From contig NZ_CZPZ01000035.1 of NCBI RefSeq assembly GCF_001458775.1, positions 98,640 to 162,639 on the forward strand: a stretch of DNA of 64,000 nt, given 5' to 3'. Of this stretch, positions 34,471 to 42,124 are shown in pieces. Source of the DNA: Candidatus Nitrospira nitrificans. Its GTDB lineage: Bacteria > Nitrospirota > Nitrospiria > Nitrospirales > Nitrospiraceae. The position numbers and the translations under genes are program-made. A model generated the notes under the pieces. That model was not told the DNA's origin and searched no databases. It worked only from the letters and a program-made list of their open reading frames with translations. The number at the start of each line of letters is the position of its first letter. Positions within the stretch are counted from its first letter, which is position 1.

Positions 34471-35772
34471 TTACATTGCCAGCGGATGACACATCGTGAG
34501 GGCATCGTGCAACTCGTCCGCCGCGGCATCTTTTGAAATGAAGGCCGCCGCGGCATCTTTTGAAATGAAGGCCGCCGCGCCGGCGGCCTTCATGGCATCG
34601 ATGATGGGTATCGAATTATTGACCGAAAGACCGATCACGATCGTCGAGGGGTGCCTGTCCTTGATTCGTTTTGTGGCTTCGATCCCATCCATCTTCGGCA
34701 TATTAACGTCCATGATGATCACATCGGGAACGCACTCGTCGACCATGGAGACGGCCTCCACTCCGTTGCATGCCTCTCCCACGATGGACACATCCTGAAA
34801 TCCTTCGAGAATCGCGCGCAGACCCTGGCGAACCAGAGCGTGGTCGTCCGCCAGGAGGACCCGATGCACGTCGCGTATCTTCTGAGCGGAGGTGTCCGGC
34901 GATCGACTGCCTGTAGTCGCCGCCCGCGCATGCGGTGATTGCAAAGTCTTGGCCAGCGGCAGTCCTAACGCAAGCGTGGTGCCTCTGCCGGGAGCGCTCT
35001 CCACCTGAAACGATCCACCCATGGCCTCCATGCGTTCCCGGATGCTCATGAGGCCAAAATGCTCGCCTGGTGTCCTCTTGTCGATCGCAACAGGGTCGAA
35101 GCCTCGGCCCTGATCCGTAATGTAAATGTGCAGCACATCACTCGATTCCAGCGTGAGCGCAATCGTGACCTGGGAGGTCTGCGCATGCTTCACGACATTG
35201 AGCACCAGCTCACGGACGGCTCGGTACAAAAACAGCGCCTGATCCTCGGACACGATCACAGGTTCCGGCGGCAACTGGATGTCGACGGTGATCGACAATT
35301 GTGTTGAGAGCTGTTCCGACATCCACTTGAGGGCGGCGAGGAATCCCAGGTCCTGCAAGACGGGGGGACTCAGTTCGGACATCAGCGTTCGAGTGTACGA
35401 GAGGGACTTGGAGAAGATGTCATTGATCTCATCGATCAGCATGACCAATGTCGCGTCGCTCAGCGCCTTGGGACGCGCCTGGCCGACCTTGAGACGTCCG
35501 ATGACCATCAATTGGGCCAAATAATCGTGCAGTTCAGTGGCCAGGCGTTTGCGCTCGCGTTGTTCGGTCAATGTCAGCTCCGATGCCAGGACTCGCAGCA
35601 GCCGTTGCTTCCTCACCAATTCGTCGTTGAGATTCCGCTGATCGAGCCAGCGCTGTTCGGACGCGTCTGCTTCATGTTGGAACTGTAACGCCTTCAGCGT
35701 GAGTTGTTCGTTGGCCTCGCGGAGGAGATCGTCCGTCCGCCGCGGCTCGTCTGATCTCGTGTTATCCGACAT
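34471..35772 (-). CDS. Hybrid histidine kinase (HisKA_3-HATPase) with receiver domain
   Basis: The 433-residue cytosolic product has a coiled coil (about 14-66), a HisKA_3 dimerisation domain with His82 in ATELHDYLAQ, a HATPase domain (about 175-272; ELVLNVVKHA, DQGRGFDP) and a receiver (about 303-425; acidic pair at 309-310, phospho-acceptor Asp355, Ser383). There is no sensor or membrane domain, so the input may come from the KaiC-like protein encoded 31 bp upstream. A 27-bp tandem repeat near the end duplicates nine residues and with them the conserved receiver Lys (405 and 414). No DNA-binding domain is present. Confidence 0.9.
   Translation of the reverse strand: MSDNTRSDEPRRTDDLLREANEQLTLKALQFQHEADASEQRWLDQRNLNDELVRKQRLLRVLASELTLTEQRERKRLATELHDYLAQLMVIGRLKVGQARPKALSDATLVMLIDEINDIFSKSLSYTRTLMSELSPPVLQDLGFLAALKWMSEQLSTQLSITVDIQLPPEPVIVSEDQALFLYRAVRELVLNVVKHAQTSQVTIALTLESSDVLHIYITDQGRGFDPVAIDKRTPGEHFGLMSIRERMEAMGGSFQVESAPGRGTTLALGLPLAKTLQSPHARAATTGSRSPDTSAQKIRDVHRVLLADDHALVRQGLRAILEGFQDVSIVGEACNGVEAVSMVDECVPDVIIMDVNMPKMDGIEATKRIKDRHPSTIVIGLSVNNSIPIIDAMKAAGAAAFISKDAAAAFISKDAAADELHDALTMCHPLAM
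34518..34579. repeat. 27-bp tandem duplication inside a receiver domain
   Basis: Two exact 27-bp units (34518-34544 and 34545-34571) and the first 8 bases of a third lie in the receiver part of the kinase gene. The frame is kept. Confidence 0.9.
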
Positions 35773-35803
35773 AGCGTCCCCCTCAACCCGAGCAAAGCCT
35801 GGT

Positions 35804-37294
35804 TCATTCCGGCTTCCGGATTCGTCTCGGCGCGCCGCTCATCAACCCTTCATAGCCGGTGAGTCCGTTTCCGATCACGAGGCCCTCGTTCGTCACTTCA
35901 TAGAGCCTCAATTCCTTGCTGTGTTGGCTCCCGCGTAATTTGATGACGCTCAACATGCGTTGGATCTTCCCGTCGAGTTCGATGTAGCGATGGAGCAGAA
36001 TCCCGTCTGTCAAAAAGGCGGTCCCATGCGGGCTGAATCGCAAATCGACGTACGAGTCCGCCAATTCCACCGTCAAGAGCAGCGTAATCCCCATGGCGGT
36101 GAGCATCGCCACCATGCGGTGCAACGTTTCCCGAAAATCTTCACGAAAATGCGGCGCGAGCGCCAGTTCCAAGCCTGAGAGCGAGTCGATGACCACGCGT
36201 TTCACCCCATGCTCGTTCACCAGGGTGCGAACCTCTTCCAAGGTTTCATCCAGGGATAGGTCGAGCGGGCGCAAATACAACACGTGCAGCAGACCGTCCT
36301 GAATATGCCGAGCCAGGGACCGGCCCAAGGAGTTCGCTTTGAGGTAATCCGATGGTCGCTTCTCGAAGACAGCGAGCAGTCCCGGCTCGCGCCGGGAGAG
36401 GCCCTCCGCGAGAAATTGCATGGACAGAATCGTTTTCCCCGAGCCGGACGGCCCGGCGATAAGCATGGAGGATCCCATCGGAATCCCGCCGTTCATCATG
36501 TCATCCAGCCCCCGCACACCGGTGGAAAGTCGATCGATCTTCGCGGGCAACATCTCGATCCTCCGTTGCTCGTCCGCGCTGATATCAAGGGGAATCGGGA
36601 GGCGTGGAAACACGGTAATGCCTTTCTCGGTAATCCGGAGGGTATGGAGGCCAGGCACCGACGCTTGGCCACGCATCTTCACCACCTGCAGCTTTCGCAC
36701 GATGGCATTCCGTTCTTTGCTTTGAGAGAGCCATAGCACGCCGTCAGCCACCGTGAAGATCGGATTGTCCTCCTGTTCGGAATCCAGGTATTCTCCGACC
36801 AGGAACGTCGTCGCCTGCCACGACGTTAAATGCAACGCCAGCCGTTGGACGAACGCCTGCAAGGACAATTCCGCCTCCCCCTGTTTCGAGGCGCGAATGA
36901 CGGATCGAAAGGAATCCACGACCACCAGGCTGGGATTCGCGGCTTCCACTTCCGTTACGATCTTGTCCAACACCTTTCCCAATCCTGCCGCCAACACATC
37001 GTGTGGAATGGAGAGAAAGCGCAAGCTGGAATTGATCTTGGATGGATCAAAGAAATCGAACTGCTGCTGATAGCGAAGCAGCTTCAACGGAGGTTCGCCC
37101 AAGACCGTGATGTAGCGAGCCGGCCGCTCAGGCGTGGCGAGGGCAAAGGAGATTTGCTGGACCAGCGTCGTCTTCCCGGCTCCTGGTCCGCCCGCGAGCA
37201 GGTTGAACGAAAACTCGGGAAGCCCACCGCCGAGCACTTCGTTGAGCCCGGGAACTCCGGTATCGAGTTGGACGATCGGCACTCTCTCATTCAT
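35804..37294 (-). CDS. KaiC-like double ATPase
   Basis: The 496-residue product starts at the ATG at 37294 behind GAGGAG. It has two RecA-like KaiC domains: Walker A GGPGAGKT (35-42) with Walker B SLVVVDSF, and GPSGSGKT (281-288) with RVVIDSLSG. By eye alignment, the residues at the KaiC autophosphorylation pair (S431/T432 of Synechococcus) are Ala and Phe here (GTAFLTD), so clock-type phosphorylation is unlikely. No kaiA or kaiB is nearby. It is coupled to a small gene upstream (ATGA) and followed by the hybrid kinase, suggesting a signalling unit in which the ATPase controls the kinase. Confidence 0.88.
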   Translation of the reverse strand: MNERVPIVQLDTGVPGLNEVLGGGLPEFSFNLLAGGPGAGKTTLVQQISFALATPERPARYITVLGEPPLKLLRYQQQFDFFDPSKINSSLRFLSIPHDVLAAGLGKVLDKIVTEVEAANPSLVVVDSFRSVIRASKQGEAELSLQAFVQRLALHLTSWQATTFLVGEYLDSEQEDNPIFTVADGVLWLSQSKERNAIVRKLQVVKMRGQASVPGLHTLRITEKGITVFPRLPIPLDISADEQRRIEMLPAKIDRLSTGVRGLDDMMNGGIPMGSSMLIAGPSGSGKTILSMQFLAEGLSRREPGLLAVFEKRPSDYLKANSLGRSLARHIQDGLLHVLYLRPLDLSLDETLEEVRTLVNEHGVKRVVIDSLSGLELALAPHFREDFRETLHRMVAMLTAMGITLLLTVELADSYVDLRFSPHGTAFLTDGILLHRYIELDGKIQRMLSVIKLRGSQHSKELRLYEVTNEGLVIGNGLTGYEGLMSGAPRRIRKPE

Positions 37295-37716
37295 GCCTGA
37301 CTCTCCTCTGGATCGGAGGTGCGCAGATTCGGCCATGCCTCCTGTAATAATTGTTTGGTGACCCGTGGGCCGATAAATGTGGCCAGTAACTCGAGATGGA
37401 TCCCGAGCAATTCCACGGAAGCCTCATGCGCGACCTCGGCAGGTTGCGCTTGCAGGCACCGGCTCACTTCTGAGAGCAAGATATCCAAATCGGCATTCCG
37501 AGCGTCTGAGAAAAACGGAAAGGTGGTCTCGGTTAATCGCAGACTTCGACGGAACAAACCCACGCTTCCGGCGTTACCCAAGACGGCGGATATACATGCG
37601 AGCAACCTCGTATAGATGCGTTCCGCCGAAGCCGCGACCTCTTGTGGCGCGTGGGCAGTACGTGGCTCCTGCGTCATGATTTGGCGAGCCGTCTGACGAA
37701 ACTGCGATGGTGTCAT
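37291..37716 (-). CDS. Small helical protein upstream of KaiC-like gene
   Basis: The 141-residue product is predicted all-helical, with a hydrophobic core helix (IYTRLLACISAVLGNAGSVGLFRRSLRLT) and the C-terminal stretch LLGIHLELLATFIGPRVTKQLLQEAWP. I do not recognise a named family. Its stop overlaps the KaiC-like ATG, so the two are coupled and probably interact. The start at 37716 is uncertain; an ATG at 37677 is also possible. Confidence 0.6.
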   Translation of the reverse strand: MTPSQFRQTARQIMTQEPRTAHAPQEVAASAERIYTRLLACISAVLGNAGSVGLFRRSLRLTETTFPFFSDARNADLDILLSEVSRCLQAQPAEVAHEASVELLGIHLELLATFIGPRVTKQLLQEAWPNLRTSDPEESQA

Positions 37717-38150
37717 TGCCGAGCAAACCTTAATGGTTCAAGAAATTCTCATCCCGTTGATGTGAATGCCCAGATTACAGGACAAGGAAGCTGGTTCATC
37801 GTCGACTACCGAGTGGTTCGTAAATATAAGCACCAGTTCTGGGGAACGGTTCAGACTTTTTGCATGGAACATAATCCTTCGAAACGCCGTGAAGAGATGC
37901 GTAGTTTACCATGTTTATAGTTCCTCCCCCCCCCCCAGAAAATTTCAGGGCTAGGGGATTTCCTAGTCCGCATTAAACTTCCCCCCATGCGCATTCCTAG
38001 TAGGACCTCACTTGGATGTTCCGTTATGATGGATACGGCCAGTCAGAGTGGAAGCCATGCCGGAAAGCGGGCGACAGGCTGTCATTGGGTTGGTCATAAT
38101 TGCAATACGGGCGAGGCTGAGCTACAAACCCCATAAAGAAGGAGAAGCCC
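37717..38150. other. Intergenic region with dyad site and C11 tract
   Basis: No gene is seen. It holds a near-perfect dyad at 37951-37966 and a run of eleven C at 37926-37936. The KaiC operon promoter and that of the small gene at 38151 should lie here. Confidence 0.5.
37951..37966. promoter_or_regulatory. CTAGGG dyad site upstream of the KaiC operon
   Basis: CTAGGGGATTTCCTAG, one of the most symmetric copies. It lies 235 bp before the operon start at 37716 and 185 bp before the small gene at 38151. Confidence 0.5.
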
Positions 38151-38252
38151 ATGCCGGGAATGTTTGGAGCGCATCCTCCGCTCATGTTGATCGCTATTGC
38201 GATCGTGGTTCTCGCGATCGTGGTCTTCGCCTTGATGACCGCTGGTTATTGA
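38151..38252 (+). CDS. 33-residue membrane peptide
   Basis: A short frame behind AAGGAGAAGCCC encodes a peptide starting MPGMFGAHPPLM followed by one long aliphatic helix ending TAGY. It is too short for most gene callers. Function unknown; it is the second single-helix peptide of the window. Confidence 0.5.
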   Translation: MPGMFGAHPPLMLIAIAIVVLAIVVFALMTAGY

Positions 38253-38456
38253 GTGAATGGTTTGAGAATCGGATGGCAGCGTGGGCGATTGATCGCCGTT
38301 CGTCATAGTCTTGTCTCCAACGTGTTCCGCGACAATGTCGACCGATCTCGAAGCAGCTGAGCATACGGATGCGCGGTGAACTGTCGCTCATGCATCGGTT
38401 CACAGGTCACGAGGAGCATGCTCGTGCCGCCCCGCGCCGTCGCTTGTCAGGATCTC

Positions 38457-39095
38457 ATGAAGATTTTGGTTCTCTCTATTCTCACCCTGTTGATCTCGGG
38501 ATGCGCGCTTGAACAGGAAGTGTCACGCACTCCCCGGACGGCGGTCGAGCAGGTCCTGTTGACGCAGGCGGTTGAGCAAGCCCTGGAGAATCTGTCGATA
38601 CGACTGCCCGAGGGCGTCAATGTGGACGTGGATGCGACAGGGCTCGAAAGTGATCGGTCCCGACTTCGCAAGACAAATGCGGACCTCGGCGCGATCGATC
38701 GTCCGTCGCGCGACATTTTCTATATTCGAGACCTCGTGGCCGCCGAGTTGGGACGACGAGGCTATCGCGTCTCCGCGCGAGACACCGACTCCCCATATTT
38801 GGTTCGCGTGATGGCGGAATCGTTCGGGACAATGCAAGGCACCGTATTCGTCGGCATGCCGCCGGTTCAGAGCCTGTTGATTCCCTTCTCGCTCCCCGAA
38901 CTCACGCTCTACAAGAACCAGAGCCAAAGCGGCTATGCTCGCCTGCATGTGGATTTCTACGATAATCGGACCGGTGAGTTTCTCGGTTCGACTCCTAAAT
39001 TGGTCGGACGAGCGTTTTACAATCAGTACACGGTGCTGTTTTTCGCGACCTGGCACCGCACCGATGTGACGGCCCCGCCCGTAGCGGGGAAGTAA
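38457..39095 (+). CDS. Lipoprotein, unknown function
   Basis: The 212-residue product starts at the ATG at 38457 behind AGGATC and has a signal with lipobox ISGC (Cys about 17). The mature part has alternating helix and strand: AVEQVLLTQAVEQALENL, VDVDATGL, IFYIRDLVAAELGRRGYRVS, and a C-terminal half with LHVDFYDNRTGEFLGSTPK and YTVLFFATWHRTDV. The pattern (a conserved helix, then YLV-R-V strand and a final FF-WHRTD) looks like a defined lipoprotein family, which I cannot name with certainty. It would sit in the periplasm. Confidence 0.65.
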   Translation: MKILVLSILTLLISGCALEQEVSRTPRTAVEQVLLTQAVEQALENLSIRLPEGVNVDVDATGLESDRSRLRKTNADLGAIDRPSRDIFYIRDLVAAELGRRGYRVSARDTDSPYLVRVMAESFGTMQGTVFVGMPPVQSLLIPFSLPELTLYKNQSQSGYARLHVDFYDNRTGEFLGSTPKLVGRAFYNQYTVLFFATWHRTDVTAPPVAGK

Positions 39096-39109
39096 AGGTC
39101 CGTGAGGAA

Positions 39110-39343
39110 TCAGCGTAAATCGATCAATGCTTTGGCCTTTTGCACCGCGGCCAATTCCGCGGCTTCTCGGGAAGGGAAGCTCCCGTCCGCCAGGCCTGTC
39201 ACGGACTTTGTCTTTGGTTTGCCGGCTTCCACGATGGAGTATCGACATACCCATGCTGCATCGGCTTGTTGATGCGAATTCACGACGATCTGGTGTTCCC
39301 TGTAGTCGATGGATGCCGCAGGTCGAGATGATTTATCGTTCAT
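39110..39343 (-). CDS. Small protein, paralogue of the gene at 31470
   Basis: The 77-residue product starts at the ATG at 39343 behind AAGAGGGAAC. It has strands IDYREHQIVVNSH and WVCRYSIVEAG and a C-terminal helix SREAAELAAVQKAKALID. The protein at 31470 shares this layout and the SRxAAE...A..KA helix. The function is unknown. It is convergent with the lipoprotein gene, 14 bp apart. Confidence 0.55.
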   Translation of the reverse strand: MNDKSSRPAASIDYREHQIVVNSHQQADAAWVCRYSIVEAGKPKTKSVTGLADGSFPSREAAELAAVQKAKALIDLR

Positions 39344-39516
39344 AGTTCCCTCTTCTTTTGCGGACTTCATGCTCAGTGACGTTCTTGATTTTCCTATGGC
39401 TACACGCCGCAGCTTATCGGCTATCGAAACCATCGTTAACCGGATGCCGGCCGATCGACTGGATTCGCGCACTTGATTGTCGCGCATGACATCGGCCGAC
39501 GTCAGGACAGGACAGG

Positions 39517-39948
39517 TCACCGCTTGGAAGGTTTGATGTGGGTAGGAATGCCGGCCGAATCCACCGTAGCCTCCACGGTTTCACCCATCTGGATCATGGA
39601 AGGCATTTCGGTGTCTTTCGTGGATTTGAGTATCACTTCATGGCCGTCCGACTCTCGCACGATAAATGTCTCGCCTTGGATGGAAAGGACTTGGCCTTTG
39701 ATCGTGCCTGGGCCGGAGGGCTTCGACCGTACCCGGCTCGGATCAATCAACGGGCGTCCAGGCTCGCCGGTGCCTCGATTGCCGAGACCCAATCGTGGAT
39801 TCTGTTCATCAGGCCGTCCACCCGTGACCGGACTCTTCCCGCCACCTGGCGCGATCGTGGATGGCTCCGTCGCGGCCTGGACATCCATCCCCCCTAGTAG
39901 GACCAAACCGACTGCTGTTCCCAGCCATCTTCTCCACATAGCACGCAT
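39517..39948 (-). CDS. Exported protein with the beta-rich module
   Basis: The 143-residue product starts at the ATG at 39948 behind GGAGGGG. It has a signal peptide (about 8-25), a Gly/Pro-rich linker (GGGKSPVTGGRPDEQ...) and a C-terminal module (about 80-138): TIKGQVLSIQGETFIVRESD, STKDTEMPS, MGETVEATVDSAG and ITHIKP-type ending. This is the clearest of five such modules in the window and matches the one at 60056. Function unknown. A dyad lies 55 bp upstream. Confidence 0.6.
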   Translation of the reverse strand: MRAMWRRWLGTAVGLVLLGGMDVQAATEPSTIAPGGGKSPVTGGRPDEQNPRLGLGNRGTGEPGRPLIDPSRVRSKPSGPGTIKGQVLSIQGETFIVRESDGHEVILKSTKDTEMPSMIQMGETVEATVDSAGIPTHIKPSKR

Positions 39949-40002
39949 CGCCCCCTCCACGAATTCACCTCCACAATTACTACCAAGATAGGCATTTGTG
40001 GT

Positions 40003-40018
40003 CTCGTAAAGAACCTAG
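40003..40018 (-). promoter_or_regulatory. CTAGGG dyad site upstream of the exported protein at 39517
   Basis: Gene-oriented CTAGGTTCTTTACGAG, 55 bp before the ATG at 39948; it resembles the glgC copy. Confidence 0.45.
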
Positions 40019-40050
40019 GGCGTGGACAAGTGGTCTGTTTCCACACTCGA

Positions 40051-40386
40051 TCAAACGGCATCCCTCCTCTTCATTTCTCCTCGATACCACTGAACCATCC
40101 GGCAATAAAACCCATCCGCCAACGGTTCTAAATTCATGCAATCCGCCTGATTGTAGGCCAAGAGGCGCGTCCTTGCTGCTTGATCCCGGCGATGGCGCCA
40201 GCGATTCCACAGTAGGACGGCATCTGATCCGGTCATTCCCCGCAGTTGAGATTCGCGTTGCAGGCCGAACTGCAGCTCAATGGCCTTCAGACCCCCTCGA
40301 TAGCCAAGCTGTCTGCCGATCATACAGAGATCGAGGTGTGGCTGGTCCAATGGCAGGTCGGGAAAGGCGGCAAGCAACATGGGCAC
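40051..40386 (-). pseudogene. C-terminal remnant of a YprB-like RNase H-fold exonuclease
   Basis: The 111-residue frame matches the C-terminal part of the YprB-type RNase H-like domain: VPMLLAAFPDLPLDQPHLDLCMIGRQL, GGLKAIELQFGLQRE, TGSDAVLLWNRWRHR and LLAYNQADCMNLEPLAD. The N-terminal half, which should carry the first catalytic Asp/Glu motif and the segment before VPML, is absent; upstream sequence in this frame is not family-like. The reading frame begins with GTG, which could be chance. I take it as a truncated gene, although a short functional protein cannot be excluded. Confidence 0.5.
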
Positions 40387-40454
40387 GGCCCCATGCGATA
40401 AGATAGCGCGACTGCCGAGCCGGAGTCGATGCGTTCACTTTGTCGTCAGGATGT

Positions 40455-41573
40455 TTATGAATCGTATGCCCATAAAAAGCCGACCCACGCCACATGTTGG
40501 TCGGCTACGAGACGAGAGACGGCGGTCGTTTGGTCGTTCTTAAAGAACCCCCCCTCGGGACCGGTGGAACGATCGAACCGATATTCCAAGCGAACGATCA
40601 ATTCGTGACAACCGATGTGCCTCCTGTAGCCGAGCGTTGAGGTGACGCCCACCAACAGCTGGCGAGCCTGCGTGAGGATGCCGTCTCGATCCCAAAAGAC
40701 TTCAGGACGGAAGCCGATCGTCCAAGGACCGCCCAGGTCATACTGTGTAAACAGGGCGGAGGCCATCCAGAATCGACGCGGGTTGGCGGGCTCATCGGCG
40801 GTTCGTTCTGTCCCGATGTCGTACGTAAGCGCCACGGTCCAGTCCTGAGCGCGCCACTGGAGAGTGCTGTCCGAAAAGAAGCGCCAGAATTTCATCCCGG
40901 TGTTCGTTTGATCCGGGCCATAATACACGTTTTGATACCAGGTGAGGCGCGTCGCGATCCGCCAGTCGAGTTCGGCCGCGAAACTTGGCAGATCATTGGA
41001 ATGGGCCAGATGGTGAAACCCGTTCAGCGCATGCAACCCGACATCGACGTTGGGGGTAACGGTATAGCGCCCTCCGACGGCGAACATGAAATTGGGATTG
41101 AAGTCGGTCAAGTAGGCACGCGTGTAATTGAAGTTGTTCTTGGCATAGAAGGATTCGTAATTAATGAATCCCTTGATAAGGCCGCCGGTGAACTCCAACC
41201 CCTTCCCGATGGGGGCCAGATAACTGACATTGGCACGCGCCAGATGTCGGAGCGCATCGGCCCCTGACATCGGATGTTCGTGTGGGACCAGATCCTCGGT
41301 GTCGTACCCGCCTTGGGCGGCCAACTCCATGCCCCAGCGAGATTGCTCATTGGGTTCTTTTCTCAAGTAGGCCAAGGCCATGTTCGGGGACAATATATTG
41401 GTCCGCTCAGTCGTCTCCTTGCTACGCCACCGATGGTTGTCCGGCAAGTTAGCGTTGATGCCGTAAGAGACATCCAGATAGGCCCCATAATGCCAAGATC
41501 GCTCGGTCTCAGCGGCATGGGACAGAGAAGCAGCGAGCAGCAGCCCGCCTCCCATCAACAGAAAGACATGCAC
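40455..41573 (-). CDS. Outer membrane beta-barrel protein
   Basis: Starting from a GTG at 41573 the product has 372 residues (an ATG six codons later is possible). It has a signal peptide (ending SLSHAAET) and a mature part of many alternating strands rich in aromatic residues, such as WHYGAYLDVSYGIN, FMFAVGGRYTVTPNVDVGLHALN and WTVALTYDIGT. It ends in a strand with aromatic residues (VAWVGFLWAYDS). This is typical of porin-like or BBP2-type barrels. The function is unknown. The gene starts 20 bp after the BON gene. Confidence 0.65.
   Translation of the reverse strand: MHVFLLMGGGLLLAASLSHAAETERSWHYGAYLDVSYGINANLPDNHRWRSKETTERTNILSPNMALAYLRKEPNEQSRWGMELAAQGGYDTEDLVPHEHPMSGADALRHLARANVSYLAPIGKGLEFTGGLIKGFINYESFYAKNNFNYTRAYLTDFNPNFMFAVGGRYTVTPNVDVGLHALNGFHHLAHSNDLPSFAAELDWRIATRLTWYQNVYYGPDQTNTGMKFWRFFSDSTLQWRAQDWTVALTYDIGTERTADEPANPRRFWMASALFTQYDLGGPWTIGFRPEVFWDRDGILTQARQLLVGVTSTLGYRRHIGCHELIVRLEYRFDRSTGPEGGFFKNDQTTAVSRLVADQHVAWVGFLWAYDS
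40474..40506 (-). terminator. Hairpin followed by U-run at the end of the barrel gene
   Basis: On the minus strand AGCCGACC and GGTCGGCT pair across 13 bases and are followed by TTTTA. It lies inside the last codons, just before the stop at 40455. Confidence 0.45.
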
Positions 41574-41592
41574 CGAGTCGCAGGGCTCGATC

Positions 41593-41862
41593 TTAGGGGA
41601 TGACTTGAAGTTTATTGATGACACGTCGTACACCCGGAATCCGGCTCGCGATCCGGCCGGCCTGTATGTGCTCTTCTCTATTCTCGACTTCGCCACTGAG
41701 GTATGCGGTTCCTTCCTCAACATACACGTCCACTCGTTGAAGGTTGACCGACTGCTCCTCGATGAAACGGGACGTGATCGCGCTGGAAATGTCTGCATCC
41801 TGAGGGGAATGACGACAGGAGAGCGACAGCAGCATGGAAAGAATCAGCAAGGAAACAGGCAT
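41593..41862 (-). CDS. BON-domain lipoprotein
   Basis: The 89-residue product starts at the ATG at 41862. A short signal with lipobox SLSC (about residue 16) is followed by one BON domain: ISSAITSRFIEEQSVNLQRVDVYVEEGTAYLSGEV and IASRIPGVRRVINKLQV, the OsmY-type helix-strand-strand-helix-strand pattern. BON domains bind phospholipid or join other envelope proteins and are often osmotically induced. A longer frame upstream is a hemerythrin remnant. A dyad site lies 38 bp before the ATG. Confidence 0.75.
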   Translation of the reverse strand: MPVSLLILSMLLSLSCRHSPQDADISSAITSRFIEEQSVNLQRVDVYVEEGTAYLSGEVENREEHIQAGRIASRIPGVRRVINKLQVIP

Positions 41863-41899
41863 ACGGGGAGGTAGATCACGACGCGTCCATCCACGCCAA

Positions 41900-41915
41900 C
41901 TAGGGGATGCCCGAG
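41900..41915 (-). promoter_or_regulatory. CTAGGG dyad site upstream of the BON gene
   Basis: Gene-oriented CTCGGGCATCCCCTAG. It sits inside the old hemerythrin frame and 38 bp before the BON ATG. Confidence 0.55.
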
Positions 41916-42030
41916 CCTCGTGCGCGATCTGTTGCCTTTTTTCACCCTCCGCTTGCTGGCACTCATCGAAGAGTTTTTCAATTTTCCGGTGATCCGCGTT
42001 TCGGCATTTGTTTCGCATCGGAAGCGGCAT
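41905..42030 (-). pseudogene. Remnant of a hemerythrin-like gene
   Basis: The frame upstream of the BON start encodes NADHRKIEKLFDECQQAEGE and continues KRQQIAHEA, matching the first helices of hemerythrin-domain proteins and the intact protein at 45324 (EDHEKVKGLFEEFESAEGKE). After this the similarity ends and the frame enters the BON gene. Only one helix pair with one of the metal-binding His remains, so it is probably a decayed gene whose tail was replaced. Confidence 0.45.
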
Positions 42031-42124
42031 CTTCGTTGTCGACGTTTTGGCTTTATGAGTGCTTGAATTTCTGCTGGGACATGACGGTCTTCTTTCTCTG
42101 TTGTGTTGTTAATTGCATGATCGA

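Noticed and set aside
35804..37294. KaiC-like protein as a circadian clock
   Set aside because: No kaiA or kaiB is near and the phosphosite pair is not kept by eye alignment.
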